DNA of 64,000 bases from Falsiroseomonas selenitidurans (GTDB lineage: Bacteria; Pseudomonadota; Alphaproteobacteria; Acetobacterales; Acetobacteraceae), in contig NZ_JAAVNE010000006.1 in NCBI RefSeq assembly GCF_012103215.1, positions 103,791 to 167,790 on the forward strand. Reading direction: 5' to 3'. Within the stretch, counting starts at the first letter, position 1, and every line of letters begins with the position of its first letter. Shown here piece after piece: positions 29,655-39,784 of this stretch. The notes below the pieces were generated by a model that was not told the origin of the DNA, did no database searches, and saw nothing but the letters and a program-made list of their open reading frames with translations. The position numbers and the translations under genes are program-made.

Positions 29655-30269
29655 ATGATCCTCCTGATCGACAACTACGACAGTTTTACCTTCAATCTCT
29701 ACCACTTCCTGGGCGACCTTGGAGCGGTGGTCGAGGTTCGTCGCAACGATGCCCTCTCGGTCGAGGCGGCGATGGCGCTGGATCCGCAGGCCATCCTGCT
29801 CTCCCCCGGCCCCTGTACGCCGAACGAGGCGGGAATCTGCCTGGACCTGATCGCCGCCGCCGCCGCGCGACGCCTGCCGCTGATGGGGGTGTGCCTGGGC
29901 CACCAGGCCATCGGCCAGGCCTTCGGCGGCAAGGTGGTGCGGGCGCCGGAGCCGGTGCATGGCAAGGTGTGGGAGGTGACGCATGGCGGCACCGACATCT
30001 TCGCCGGCGTGCCCTCCCCCTTCCGCGCCACCCGCTACCATTCCCTGGTGGTGGAGGATCTGCCGGAGACCCTCATCCCCACCGCCCGCACAGCGGACGG
30101 CCTGGTGATGGGGCTGGCGCACCGTGACCTGCCGATGTGGGGCGTGCAGTTCCACCCCGAGAGCATCGCCAGCGAACACGGCCACGACATCCTGCGGAAT
30201 TTCCTGGCGCTCTCCACGCGGAGAAACGCTTTTCCCACGGCGACCGCCCTTCCCGTTGGCGCAACATGA
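29655..30269 (+). CDS. trpG: anthranilate synthase component II (glutamine amidotransferase)
   Basis: 204-aa class I amidotransferase supplying ammonia to TrpE. Triad is complete: C80 in GVCLGHQA, H168 and E170 in VQFHPESIAS. The core ends at about residue 186 (DILRNFLAL), where family members normally stop; the last 18 residues (from STRRN) are encoded by a compositionally distinct segment. Its TGA overlaps an ATG of a 21-codon ORF. Followed by trpD and trpC. Confidence 0.94.
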   Translation: MILLIDNYDSFTFNLYHFLGDLGAVVEVRRNDALSVEAAMALDPQAILLSPGPCTPNEAGICLDLIAAAAARRLPLMGVCLGHQAIGQAFGGKVVRAPEPVHGKVWEVTHGGTDIFAGVPSPFRATRYHSLVVEDLPETLIPTARTADGLVMGLAHRDLPMWGVQFHPESIASEHGHDILRNFLALSTRRNAFPTATALPVGAT

Positions 30270-30327
30270 ACAAGGTCCTGGCAGACTCGAACCACAGAAA
30301 CACCTCCGTCACTGTGACCGCGGCAGC
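30219..30327. other. likely inserted segment at the trpG-trpD junction
   Basis: About 109 bases with lower GC and unlike flanking codon use. It replaces the expected TrpG C-terminus (adding 18 residues after NFLAL) and separates the trpG stop from the trpD start. It contains the 21-codon ORF. No second copy was found in this window, so its mobile nature is inference. Confidence 0.4.

Positions 30328-30331
<4 letters not shown>
30266..30331 (+). CDS. 21-codon coupled ORF between trpG and trpD
   Basis: ATG 30266 overlaps the trpG stop (ATGA) and its own TGA (30329-30331) overlaps the trpD ATG (ATGA), so ribosomes could be handed along trpG-ORF-trpD. The peptide (MNKVLADSNHRNTSVTVTAA plus one alanine) has no tryptophan, so it is not an attenuator leader peptide of the usual kind. 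No family. Coding status rests only on the double overlap. Confidence 0.35.
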
Positions 30332-31355
<1,024 letters not shown>

Positions 31356-31359
<4 letters not shown>

Positions 31360-32171
31360 ATGTTGCCGCCCCCATCCTGTCCGACACGCTGGCCCGCATC
31401 CTCGCCGACAAATACGAGGAGGTGCGGGAGCGTTCGGCCGCCATGCCGCTGTCCGAGGTGGAACACCAGGCGCGCCATGCCGGCCCGACCCGCGACTTCA
31501 CCGGCGCGCTGTGTTCCGCCGTGGCGGAGGGCCGCGTCGGGCTGATCGCCGAGATCAAGCGCGCCTCCCCCTCCGGCGGGCTGATCCGGGAACCCTTCGA
31601 GCCGGCGGAACTGGCCCGCGCCTATGAACGCGCCGGGGCCGCCTGCCTGTCGGTGCTGACGGATGCGCCCTGGTTCCAGGGCGATCTCGGCCACATGGTG
31701 CAGGCCCGCGGCGCCTGCGCCCTGCCGGTGCTGCGCAAGGATTTCATGGTGCATCCCTGGCAGGTGTTCGAGGCGCGCGCGATGGGCGCGGACGCCATCC
31801 TGCTGATCCTGGCCGCCCTGTCCGACGAGCAGGCGCATGAGCTGGAGGATATCGCCCGGTCGCTGGACATGGCCGTGCTGGCGGAGGTGCATGATGCGCG
31901 GGAGCTGGAGCGGGCCCTGGGGCTGGAGACGCGGCTGATCGGGGTGAACAACCGCAATCTCAAGACCTTGGTGACCGATCTTGCGGTATCGGACGAGCTT
32001 ATCCCGCAGATTCCGGCGGACCGCATCCCGGTCGGCGAAAGCGGCATCCGCACGCCCGAGGATGTGCGCCGCCTGTGCCGCGCCGGCGCCCGCTGCCTGC
32101 TGGTGGGCGAGCATCTGCTGCGCCAGCCGGATGTGGAGGAAGCGGCGCGCGGGCTGATCACCGCGCTGTAG
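31356..32171 (+). CDS. trpC: indole-3-glycerol phosphate synthase
   Basis: 271-aa TIM-barrel enzyme closing the indole ring. Catalytic lysine and glutamate signatures are present: IAEIKRASPSGGLI, VLRKDFMVHPWQV, LIGVNNRNLKTLVTDL and PVGESGIRTPEDV. Stand-alone (no TrpF fusion). Overlaps trpD by ATGA, and moaC begins directly at the next base after its TAG. Confidence 0.96.
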
Positions 32172-32645
32172 ATGCCCCGCCTGACCCATTTCGACGCCGC
32201 CGGCGCCGCCGCCATGGTGGATGTCTCGGCCAAGGCGGACACCGATCGCACCGCCATCGCCCGCGGCCGCATCGTCATGGCGCCGGAGACGCTGGCGCTG
32301 ATCCGCCAGGGGCAGGTCGGCAAGGGGGATGTGCTGGGCGTGGCGCGGATCGCCGGCATCATGGCCGCCAAGCGCACCGCGGACCTCATTCCGCTGTGCC
32401 ACCCGTTGGCGCTGGCCAAGGTGACGGTGGATTTGACCCCGGTGGAGCCCGACGCGGTGGAGATCGAGGCGCTGGTGAAGGTGACGGGCCAGACCGGCGT
32501 GGAGATGGAGGCGCTGACGGCGGTGAGCGTCGCGGCGCTGACGATCTACGACATGTGCAAGGCCGCCGACCGGGGCATGCGCATCGAGTCGGTGCGCGTG
32601 GTGCACAAATCCGGCGGAAAATCCGGGACCTACGAGGCGAGCTGA
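32172..32645 (+). CDS. moaC: cyclic pyranopterin monophosphate synthase
   Basis: 157-aa protein acting with MoaA to convert the GTP-derived intermediate to cPMP in molybdopterin synthesis. Signature [19 protein letters not shown], then [20 protein letters not shown] and the tail [14 protein letters not shown] are family-typical. No gap after trpC and a one-base overlap with moeA (TGATG). Confidence 0.96.
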   Translation: MPRLTHFDAAGAAAMVDVSAKADTDRTAIARGRIVMAPETLALIRQGQVGKGDVLGVARIAGIMAAKRTADLIPLCHPLALAKVTVDLTPVEPDAVEIEALVKVTGQTGVEMEALTAVSVAALTIYDMCKAADRGMRIESVRVVHKSGGKSGTYEAS

Positions 32646-33847
32646 TGATCCCGCTGGACGATGCGCGCGACCGCATCCTCGCCGCCCTTCGGCCCGTGGC
32701 GGCGGAGACGGTGGCGCTGGCGGAAGGCTGGGGCCGGGTGCTGGCGCGGCCCGTGGTGGCGCGGCTGACGCAGCCGCCGGCTGATGTCTCCGCCATGGAT
32801 GGCTATGCGGTGCGCGCGGCGGAGGCGGTGGCCGGCGCCAGCCTGGCGGTGATCGGCGCGGCGCCTGCCGGCCACCCCTTCGCCGGCCGCGTCGGCCCGG
32901 GCGAGGCGGTGCGCATCTTCACCGGCGGAATCGTGCCCGCGGGCGCCGATGGCATCCTGCTGCAGGAGGATGCGGAGGCCGCGGCGGGCCGGGTGACGGT
33001 GCGGGAAGCGGTGCGGCCCGGCGGCTGGATCCGCCCGCAGGGCCTGGATTTCACGGCCGGCGCGGTGCTGCTGCCGGCCGGCCGGCAGCTGACCGCGCGC
33101 GACATCGGCCTGGCCGCGGCGGCGAACCACCCCTGGCTGGCGGTGCATCGCCGCCCGGTCATCGGCATCCTGGCGACCGGGGATGAGATCGCCCTGCCCG
33201 GGGAGCCGATTCCGGCCGGTGGCATCGTCTCCTCCAACGCGCATGCGCTGGCGGCGCTGATCCGCGCCGGCGGCGGACAGCCGATGGTGCTGCCGATCGC
33301 GGGCGATGACCGGGGCGCCATTGCCGCCGGCGCCGCCGTGCGGGGCTGCGACCTGCTGGTGACCACCGGCGGCGCCAGCGTCGGCGAGCATGATCTGATC
33401 CAGGCTGCGCTGGGGGAGGAAGGCTTCGCGCTGGATTTCTGGAAGATCGCCATGCGGCCGGGCAAGCCGCTGATCTGGGGGCGGCTGGGCGCCGTACCGG
33501 TGCTGGGGATGCCGGGCAACCCGGTCGCCGCCCTGGTCTGCGGCGTCCAGTTCCTGCTGCCGGCGCTGGCGGTGATGTCCGGCCTGCCGGCCGCGCCGCC
33601 GCCGACCACCACGGTGCGCGCCGGCGCGGCGCTGGCCGCCAATGATCGCCGATTCGACCATCTGCGCGCCACGCTGCACCGCGATTCGGCCGGCCGGCAG
33701 GTCGCCACCCCCTTCCCGCAGCAGGACAGTTCCATGCTGGCCAACCTGGCGCGGGCGCAGGCGCTGATCCTCAGGCCCGTCCTGGCCCCGGCCCTGCCGG
33801 AAGGGGCGGAGGTGCCGGCGATCCTGCTGGGCGAGCACGGCATCTGA
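32645..33847 (+). CDS. moeA: molybdopterin molybdenumtransferase
   Basis: 400-aa enzyme inserting molybdate into adenylylated molybdopterin. PADVSAMDGYAVRA near the N-terminus, IFTGGIVPAGADGILLQE, GILATGDEIALPGEP, TTGGASVGEHDL and GMPGNPVAALV are all MoeA signatures. ATG 32645 overlaps the moaC stop. Precedes lexA, an order conserved in alphaproteobacteria. Confidence 0.95.
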   Translation: MIPLDDARDRILAALRPVAAETVALAEGWGRVLARPVVARLTQPPADVSAMDGYAVRAAEAVAGASLAVIGAAPAGHPFAGRVGPGEAVRIFTGGIVPAGADGILLQEDAEAAAGRVTVREAVRPGGWIRPQGLDFTAGAVLLPAGRQLTARDIGLAAAANHPWLAVHRRPVIGILATGDEIALPGEPIPAGGIVSSNAHALAALIRAGGGQPMVLPIAGDDRGAIAAGAAVRGCDLLVTTGGASVGEHDLIQAALGEEGFALDFWKIAMRPGKPLIWGRLGAVPVLGMPGNPVAALVCGVQFLLPALAVMSGLPAAPPPTTTVRAGAALAANDRRFDHLRATLHRDSAGRQVATPFPQQDSSMLANLARAQALILRPVLAPALPEGAEVPAILLGEHGI

Positions 33848-33902
33848 GACCCGCCCGGGACCCCGTCCTGGAGTGGCTTTCGCCAAGGGGTGTGGAAAAC
33901 AT

Positions 33903-33931
33903 TTGACGCGCCGGCTGGAACCTACATAGAA
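33903..33931 (+). promoter_or_regulatory. candidate lexA promoter
   Basis: TTGACG (33903-33908) and ATAGAA (33926-33931) separated by 17 bases, upstream of lexA, with the -10 region covered by the LexA box. The placement is what auto-repression would require. Both hexamers deviate slightly from consensus. Confidence 0.5.
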
Positions 33932-33932
33932 C
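33918..33932 (-). promoter_or_regulatory. LexA box (GTTC-N7-GTTC)
   Basis: Plus strand GAACCTACATAGAAC, which reads GTTC-TATGTAG-GTTC on the minus strand: an exact match to the alphaproteobacterial LexA direct-repeat operator. It lies 122 bp upstream of the lexA ATG, consistent with SOS autoregulation. Confidence 0.85.
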
Positions 33933-34053
33933 ATCCACGCCGGTTGCTTGTTTGTTCGGGGGCGTATCGCCCGGAGCATCGGCGGTGGAGATCGCCGATG
34001 CCCTTGCAGTTGCCCCTGCAGATGCCCCTGCACCCCGCGCGCCGGAGGCCGTC

Positions 34054-34779
34054 ATGCTGACGCGCAAGCAGCATGAATTGCTGATGTTCATCGACAAGCA
34101 TCTGCGCGCCACCGGCTTCTCGCCCTCCTTCGAGGAGATGAAGGACGCGCTGCGGCTGAAGTCCAAATCGGGCATCCACCGGCTGATCACGGCGCTGGAG
34201 GAACGCGGCTTCCTGAAGCGGCGCGCGCATCGGGCCCGGGCATTGGAAGTGGTGCGACTGCCGGAGAGCATGGCGCCGCGCCAGGCTGCCCCGCCACCGC
34301 CGCCCGCCCCGCCGGCGCAGCCGGCCTTCGTGCCCAATGTCATCCGCGGCCATTTCGCCCCGGGCCTGGCGGGCGTGCAGAAGGCGGCGAACGAGGCCGG
34401 CTCGGTCGCGCTGCCGCTCTATGGCCGGATTGCCGCCGGCCTGCCGATCGAGGCGACGCGGGACACGGCGATGGTGGATGTGCCGGCCACGCTGCTGAGC
34501 GGCGGCGAACACTACGCGCTGGAGGTTGCCGGCGATTCGATGATGGAGGCCGGGATCCTGGACGGCGACACCGTCATCATCCGGCGCGGCGACACGGCGG
34601 AGAACGGGTCCATCGTGGTGGCGCTGGTGGACGACCAGGAGGTGACGCTGAAGCGCCTGCGCCGGCGCGGCAATTCGGTGGCGCTCGAACCCGCAAACCG
34701 GGCCTATGAGACGCGCATCTTCGGCCCGGACCGGGTCCGGGTGCAGGGGCGGCTGATCGGCCTGCTGCGGAAGTACTGA
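34054..34779 (+). CDS. lexA: SOS repressor LexA
   Basis: 241-aa transcription repressor of the SOS regulon. N-terminal winged-helix DNA-binding domain (1-70: [20 protein letters not shown], with recognition region [16 protein letters not shown]) and a C-terminal S24 peptidase domain with cleavage pair A128-G129 (GRIAAGLP), S162 (GDSMMEAGI) and K200 ([10 protein letters not shown]). The Pro/Ala-rich linker (about 74-92) is longer than in E. coli. ATG 34054 has GGAGG seven bases upstream; a frame to TTG 33952 is less likely. A LexA box lies upstream. Confidence 0.95.
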   Translation: MLTRKQHELLMFIDKHLRATGFSPSFEEMKDALRLKSKSGIHRLITALEERGFLKRRAHRARALEVVRLPESMAPRQAAPPPPPAPPAQPAFVPNVIRGHFAPGLAGVQKAANEAGSVALPLYGRIAAGLPIEATRDTAMVDVPATLLSGGEHYALEVAGDSMMEAGILDGDTVIIRRGDTAENGSIVVALVDDQEVTLKRLRRRGNSVALEPANRAYETRIFGPDRVRVQGRLIGLLRKY

Positions 34780-34808
34780 GGAGGAAGCCGGGCGGGTGGA
34801 GGCCTGGT

Positions 34809-34931
34809 TCAGTAGGGGTCCCACTCGCTGCTGCGGGTGGCGCGCCAGGCATTCACCCGCTGCCACATCGCCAGGGCCACCGCCCCGGTTGCCATGCCCG
34901 CCCCCAGCATGATTGCCACTGTCATCGTCAT
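34809..34931 (-). CDS. 40-aa single-span membrane protein, unknown
   Basis: Short ORF: TMTVAIMLGAGMATGAVALA (hydrophobic, residues 2-21) followed by MWQRVNAWRATRSSEWDPY. GGAAAGGG lies ahead of the ATG, giving modest support. Minus strand between lexA and comEC. No family recognised. Confidence 0.45.
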   Translation of the reverse strand: MTMTVAIMLGAGMATGAVALAMWQRVNAWRATRSSEWDPY

Positions 34932-35052
34932 GCCCTTTCCGCCCATGTCATGCAGCCCGGCCTTGCTGGCCAGGCATTGTCTTCCACAATTCATGAAGGC
35001 CGACGGGGTTTCCCCCTGACGAAGATTTTGCCGCCAAAACACTAACGAACCA

Positions 35053-37212
35053 TTACGATCCTGTCGGGTCCCGCGGCGCCATCGGCAGGCTCTCCGCCCG
35101 CCCCGGCAGGGGTGGCGGCGGCACCCAGGGGCGGTCGCCGCGCCAGGCGCGGTCGCTGTGGCGCAGCGGCGGGTCGAGCCAGACGGCCTGGGCGCCTTCC
35201 CGCCACAGGGTGAAGCGGTCGATCCGCTCCGCGCCGCAGGTCCCGGCGATCGGCGCCAGCGCCACCAGCAGCGCGGCCTCGCAGGCGGCGCCCGGCTCCA
35301 CCGGCGGGCTGCGGCCGCCGCGGGGCACCGGCGGGGACCGCAGCAGCACCGCTTCCACCCCGCCTGGATGCGGCCGGAAGCGGCAGGCCTCCGGCGTGCA
35401 ACGCAGGGCGCCGCCCGCGGCCTCGCCTGCCACCGGCAGGGGCTCCGCCGTGCTGGCGCCCAGCGCGCGCAGCATGGAGTCACGCACGAAGGCGCGGGCG
35501 CCGGGCATCCGGTGCAGGAACACCCCCTGCCCCGTCCGCAGCAGCACGATCCGCGCATCGGCGGACACCAGCAGGTCCGGCGGCGTCGCCATCATGCCGG
35601 CCCCCAGCGCCCCCGCCAGCACCGGTACGCCGGCCAGGCGCAGCGCGCCGCGCCACAGGCACAGCCAACAGAAGCCGAGGGCCGCCAGCGCCAAGGCCCA
35701 ACCTGGCAGCGGCACCCAGGCCGGCGCCGCGCCCGGCAGCGCCGCCACCAGCCGGGCCACGGCCAGGATGCTCTCCACCCCCCAGCCCATCAGCCAGAGC
35801 GGCCAGCCCTGCAGCCCGAACGGCAGCGCCAGCACCGCCGCGAGCGCCGCCGGCATCACCAGCAGCGAGGTCAGCGGCACCGCCAGCGCATTGGCCAGGA
35901 TGCCGAAGACCTGCAGCCGGCCGAAATGGTGCAGGCCGAAGGGCGCCGTGGCCGCCCCGGCCAAGGCGGAGGTCACCGCCAGCCCCGCCACCGCCAGCAA
36001 CAGCCGCCCGCCCCAGCCAGGCCAGCGCCGCCCCAGCCAGGGCCGCACCGCGTCATGGCCCGCAATCAGCGCCAGCACCGCGGCGAAGGACATCTGGAAG
36101 GACGGCCCCAGCAGTTCCGCCGGCGCCAGCACCAGCACCAGGGCGGCTGCGATCGCCAGCACGCGCAGCGACAGGGCGCGGCGGCCGGCCAACAGCGCCA
36201 GCGTCACCAGCGCCGCCATGCCGAGGCAGCGCTGCATCGGCACCTGGGACCCGGTCAGCAGCATGTATCCCGCCCCGGCCGCCAGCGCGCCCAGCGCCGC
36301 CAGCGCCTTGCCCGGCACCCGCAGCGCGACGAAGGGCACCAGGGCCAGCGCCAGGCGCAGCACGCCGAAGACCAGGCCCATGACGATGGCCATGTGCAGG
36401 CCGGAGACGGACAGCAGATGCGCCAGGCCGGAATCGCGCATCGCCGCCAGCGCTTCCTCCGGGATGCCGCTCTGCGTGCCGGTCAGCAGCGCCGCGGCCA
36501 CGCCGCCGGCGGCGCCGGGAATGGCGGCGGCCACCAGCGCCTCCAGCCGCGCACGCAGGCCGGCCAGGCCGCCACCCTGCCCGGGCGCCACCAGCGCCGG
36601 CCCCAGGGCGAAGCCGGACCCGCCAAGGCCGGAGAAGAAGGCCGCGCGCTGGAAGTCGTAGCCGCCAGGGACCACCGGCGCGCCCGGCTCGCGCAGCAGG
36701 GCGCGGACGGCGAGCCGGTCCCCGGGCTGCGGCCGGGCCGGGTCGTCGGCGCGCAGCCGCACGCGCAGATGGCGCGCCACGGGCGGCGCCGCATCCAGCC
36801 GCGCTGCCGCCAGCGTCACCCGCAGCCCGGCGGGCAGCGCCTCCACCACCGCGACGCGGCCCTCCAGCTGGACAGCGCCATAGGGCAGCACCAGCGGCGC
36901 CGGCTGGCGCGCGGCATGCCAGCCGGCCAGCCACAGGCCGAGCAGGAAGGCGGCGAGCAGCCCCAGCAGCCAGCCCGCCAGCGGTCGGCGGCGCGCCAGC
37001 CAGGCGGCGGCCAGGACCAGCGCCGGTGCCAGCCAGGCCGGCAAGGGCGCCGGTTCCTCGGCCAGCGCGAAGTAGTGCAGCACCCCGGATCCCAGCGCCA
37101 CCGCCAGCCAGGGCGCGAGGCGGCCATGCTGCGCGCCGAGCTGCGCCGCCCCCCAGCCGGCAAGCCGGTCGGCCGGGCGCGCCAGCATCGGCGGGAACAG
37201 CGTGAGGGACAT
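35053..37212 (-). CDS. ComEC/Rec2-family membrane protein
   Basis: 719-aa integral membrane protein of the DNA-uptake channel family. DUF4131-type N-terminal region (membrane segments about 30-90 and an OB-like domain), then the competence domain with the diagnostic DSGLAHLLSVSGLHMAIVMG and roughly ten membrane segments. The C-terminal soluble part shows no HxHxDH motif, so the metallo-beta-lactamase nuclease domain of full-length ComEC is absent. Position between lexA and gltX is conserved. ATG 37212 is chosen; the region further upstream lies opposite gltX. Confidence 0.88.
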   Translation of the reverse strand: MSLTLFPPMLARPADRLAGWGAAQLGAQHGRLAPWLAVALGSGVLHYFALAEEPAPLPAWLAPALVLAAAWLARRRPLAGWLLGLLAAFLLGLWLAGWHAARQPAPLVLPYGAVQLEGRVAVVEALPAGLRVTLAAARLDAAPPVARHLRVRLRADDPARPQPGDRLAVRALLREPGAPVVPGGYDFQRAAFFSGLGGSGFALGPALVAPGQGGGLAGLRARLEALVAAAIPGAAGGVAAALLTGTQSGIPEEALAAMRDSGLAHLLSVSGLHMAIVMGLVFGVLRLALALVPFVALRVPGKALAALGALAAGAGYMLLTGSQVPMQRCLGMAALVTLALLAGRRALSLRVLAIAAALVLVLAPAELLGPSFQMSFAAVLALIAGHDAVRPWLGRRWPGWGGRLLLAVAGLAVTSALAGAATAPFGLHHFGRLQVFGILANALAVPLTSLLVMPAALAAVLALPFGLQGWPLWLMGWGVESILAVARLVAALPGAAPAWVPLPGWALALAALGFCWLCLWRGALRLAGVPVLAGALGAGMMATPPDLLVSADARIVLLRTGQGVFLHRMPGARAFVRDSMLRALGASTAEPLPVAGEAAGGALRCTPEACRFRPHPGGVEAVLLRSPPVPRGGRSPPVEPGAACEAALLVALAPIAGTCGAERIDRFTLWREGAQAVWLDPPLRHSDRAWRGDRPWVPPPPLPGRAESLPMAPRDPTGS

Positions 37213-37344
37213 CTCAACCCATGGTGGCGGATTCCCGGCGCGCCAGCAACGCCGGCATGCCCCCGGTCGGCCCCGGGGTTGGGCGCGGCCGGCGATCCGC
37301 GCTATCGAGCCCGCCACCCTCCATCGAGCCGGAAACCCGCCCCC

Positions 37345-38742
37345 ATGTCGGTCCGCACGCGCTTCGCCCCCTCCCCCACCGGCTACCTGCACATCGGCGG
37401 CGCCCGCACCGCGCTGTTCAACTTCCTGTTCGCCCGCCACCATGGCGGCCAGTACCTGCTGCGCATCGAGGATACGGACCGCGCCCGCTCCACCACCGAG
37501 GCGGTGCAGCAGATCCTGGACAGCCTGGACTGGCTCGGCCTGAGCCCGGACGAGCCGCCGGTGCTCCAGACCAGCCGCGAATCCCGCCATGCGGAGGTGG
37601 CGCACGCCCTGCTGGCGGCCGGCCGCGCCTACCTCGCCTACGACACGCCGGAGGAGCTGGCGGCGATGCGGGCGGCGGCGGAGGCCGCCAAGCGCCCGTT
37701 CAAATACGATGGCAGCCGCTGGATGAACCTGGAGCCCGGCCAGGCGCCCAGCCTGCCGGCCGCCATCCGCATCAAGGCGCCGAAGGGCGGCGAGACGGTG
37801 GTGCAGGATCTGGTGCAGGGCGAGGTGCGCGTCGCCGATGCCGAGCTGGACGACATGATCATCCTGCGCAGCGACGGCACGCCCACCTACCTGCACGCGG
37901 TGGTGGTGGACGACCACGACATGGCCATCACCCATGTCATCCGCGGCGACGACCACCTGACCAACACCTTCCGCCAATGCATGGTCTACGACGCCATGGG
38001 CTGGCGGCGGCCGCATTTCGCGCATATCCCGCTGATCCATGGCGCCGATGGCGCCAAGCTGTCGAAGCGCCACGGCGCCGTCGGCGCGCTGGAGTTCCGC
38101 GACCAGGGCTTCCTGCCGGAAGCGGTCTGCAACTACCTGCTGCGGCTGGGCTGGGGCCATGGCGACGAGGAGATCGTCGACCGCGAGCGCGCCATCGCGC
38201 TGTTCGACCTCGCCGATGTCGGCCGCGCCGCCTCCCGCATGGACTACGCCAAGCTGACGCATCTGAACGGCGTCTATATCCGCGCGGCGGAGGATGACCG
38301 CCTGGTGCGCGAGGTGCTGGCCCGCTTCACCCGGCAGGGGGTGGATTTCGGCACCATCGCCGCGGCGCGGCTGCGCGCCCTGATGCCGGACCTGAAGGCG
38401 CGGGCGCGCACGGTGAACGAGCTGGCGGAAGGCGCCCTGTTCGTCATGGCCGATGGCGTGCCGGAACCCGACGCCAAGGCGGCCGCGCTGCTGACGCCGG
38501 AGGCGCGGGAGCGGCTGGGCAACCTCGCCGCTTTCCTCGCCGAGGCGCCCTGGGAACGCGCGGATCTGGAACAGTGGCTGCGCGACTATGCCGAGGTGAA
38601 GGGCGTGAAGCTGGGCCAGGTGGCGCAGCCGCTGCGCGTGGCGTTGACCGGCAGCACGCAGAGCCCGCCGATCGACGCGGTGCTGGTGGCGCTGGGCAAG
38701 GCGGAGGCGATCGCCCGGATCGAGGCCACCGCGGCGGGCTGA
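37345..38742 (+). CDS. gltX: glutamyl-tRNA synthetase
   Basis: 465-aa class Ic synthetase charging tRNA-Glu (and, where GatCAB is used, tRNA-Gln). HIGH-type motif HIGG at residues 16-19 (APSPTGYLHIGGARTA), the zinc-free variant of the next domain, KLSKRHGAVGALEF with the KMSKS-type KLSKR at 238-242, and the anticodon-binding domain (about 310-465). ATG 37345 begins exactly at the family N-terminus. Divergent from comEC (132 bp) and followed by a good terminator. Confidence 0.95.
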   Translation: MSVRTRFAPSPTGYLHIGGARTALFNFLFARHHGGQYLLRIEDTDRARSTTEAVQQILDSLDWLGLSPDEPPVLQTSRESRHAEVAHALLAAGRAYLAYDTPEELAAMRAAAEAAKRPFKYDGSRWMNLEPGQAPSLPAAIRIKAPKGGETVVQDLVQGEVRVADAELDDMIILRSDGTPTYLHAVVVDDHDMAITHVIRGDDHLTNTFRQCMVYDAMGWRRPHFAHIPLIHGADGAKLSKRHGAVGALEFRDQGFLPEAVCNYLLRLGWGHGDEEIVDRERAIALFDLADVGRAASRMDYAKLTHLNGVYIRAAEDDRLVREVLARFTRQGVDFGTIAAARLRALMPDLKARARTVNELAEGALFVMADGVPEPDAKAAALLTPEARERLGNLAAFLAEAPWERADLEQWLRDYAEVKGVKLGQVAQPLRVALTGSTQSPPIDAVLVALGKAEAIARIEATAAG

Positions 38743-38786
38743 TCCGCTGCCCCGGAACACCGCGCACACAGGATCGTGAGAATGCC

Positions 38787-38822
38787 GACCGGCCGCCCGG
38801 GAGGGCGGTCGGTTGATTTTTC
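38787..38822 (+). terminator. Rho-independent terminator after gltX
   Basis: Stem of 12 pairs with two G-T pairs (GACCGGCCGCCC with GGGCGGTCGGTT), GGGA loop, followed by GATTTTTCTT. It is the clearest intrinsic terminator in the window and ends the gltX transcript. Confidence 0.85.
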
Positions 38823-38850
38823 TTGACCACTTTCGGGGAGAACGTCTAAA
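38823..38850 (+). promoter_or_regulatory. candidate sigma70-type promoter
   Basis: TTGACC (38823-38828), a 16-base spacer and TCTAAA (38845-38850), immediately after the terminator and 48 bp before the membrane-protein start at 38898. A fair match to consensus in a sequence with locally low GC. Confidence 0.6.
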
Positions 38851-38897
38851 AAAACAATTAATGCGCGGTGATTGGTTCATCGTGCGCGGAGGATGTC

Positions 38898-39614
38898 ATG
38901 CGCACCGTCTCCAAGGTGACTTATTGGATCGCCGGCTTCGTCGGCACCGCCATCTGGACCAGCGCCATCATCGCCGTCTCCAACCTGCCGCTGCCCACCC
39001 AGCTTGCGCTCGGCGCCATGGGCCTGGTCGGCTGCGTCTGGGGGCATGCGGTGCTGTTCCCGCGCGACCGGCCGGTGGGCGAGCCCAGCGCCCCCGGCCG
39101 CATGCCGCGGGCCGAGGCGATGCGCGCCGCGGAAGCCGCCGCCCACCTGCCGCTCGGCATCGCCCGCGTCCCGGTCAGCCGCCCGCCGCGGACCGCCAGC
39201 CTGCCGCCGGGCGACCTGCCGCCGCTGCTGCGCCTGCCCTTCGAGGAGGCGGCGCGGATGGAGGCGCATCGTCTGGCCGAGGCGATCACCGCCGCCGGCC
39301 TGTTCGGCCCTGTCAATGTGCGGCTGGAAGCCGATGGCAGCGCGGTCATCGCCCCGGTGCAGTCCAGCGGCGGCGTGCGCATCCCGGCGGCCAAGCTGGT
39401 CCGCTTCGCCGCCTATGCGGCGCAGCCGGACGGGCTGGCGCAGTCCGGGCGGCATGGCGCCGGCACCTGGCCCGGCCAGGATGTGCTGGCGGCGATCGAT
39501 GCCCACCTGGCCGCCATCGCGCCGCCCATGCCGCCCGCGACGCGCCCGGCCGCGGCCGTCCCTGGCCCGGCGGCGCCGCAGCAGCCCGGCACGACGGCCC
39601 GCCTGGCCTTCTGA
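38898..39614 (+). CDS. two-segment membrane protein, unknown
   Basis: 238-aa protein with two membrane segments (about 9-28, YWIAGFVGTAIWTSAIIAVS; 36-53, LALGAMGLVGCVWGHAVL), then a long soluble region with ARMEAHRLAEAITAAGLFGP and a Pro/Ala-rich tail. No family recognised. GGAGG stands nine bases before ATG 38898; an ATG at 38868 is less likely. Its own promoter follows the gltX terminator. Confidence 0.65.
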   Translation: MRTVSKVTYWIAGFVGTAIWTSAIIAVSNLPLPTQLALGAMGLVGCVWGHAVLFPRDRPVGEPSAPGRMPRAEAMRAAEAAAHLPLGIARVPVSRPPRTASLPPGDLPPLLRLPFEEAARMEAHRLAEAITAAGLFGPVNVRLEADGSAVIAPVQSSGGVRIPAAKLVRFAAYAAQPDGLAQSGRHGAGTWPGQDVLAAIDAHLAAIAPPMPPATRPAAAVPGPAAPQQPGTTARLAF

Positions 39615-39632
39615 AAACGCCGGCCGACTCAA

Positions 39633-39654
39633 GCGACCCGCAGCGGCGGGTCGC
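39633..39654. terminator. hairpin after the membrane-protein gene
   Basis: Perfect 9-bp stem GCGACCCGC-agcg-GCGGGTCGC, 19 bp after the stop. No T-run follows. It may end or attenuate transcription before the RTX gene. Confidence 0.4.
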
Positions 39655-39784
39655 AACGGCCCCCCGGCCTGCAACCGCCGTCTCATTAATCGTCACCCCC
39701 GCGACATGTTTCCCGCGTTGTGTCGGGGAACGGCACAGGGGATAGTCGGCGTCTGCAATTGTCGTAGCGGGATCAGGAATCGTC

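Noticed and set aside
35158..37344. Long in-frame extension upstream of gltX
   Set aside because: It lies opposite comEC and is Gln/Arg-rich; gltX starts exactly at the family N-terminus at 37345.
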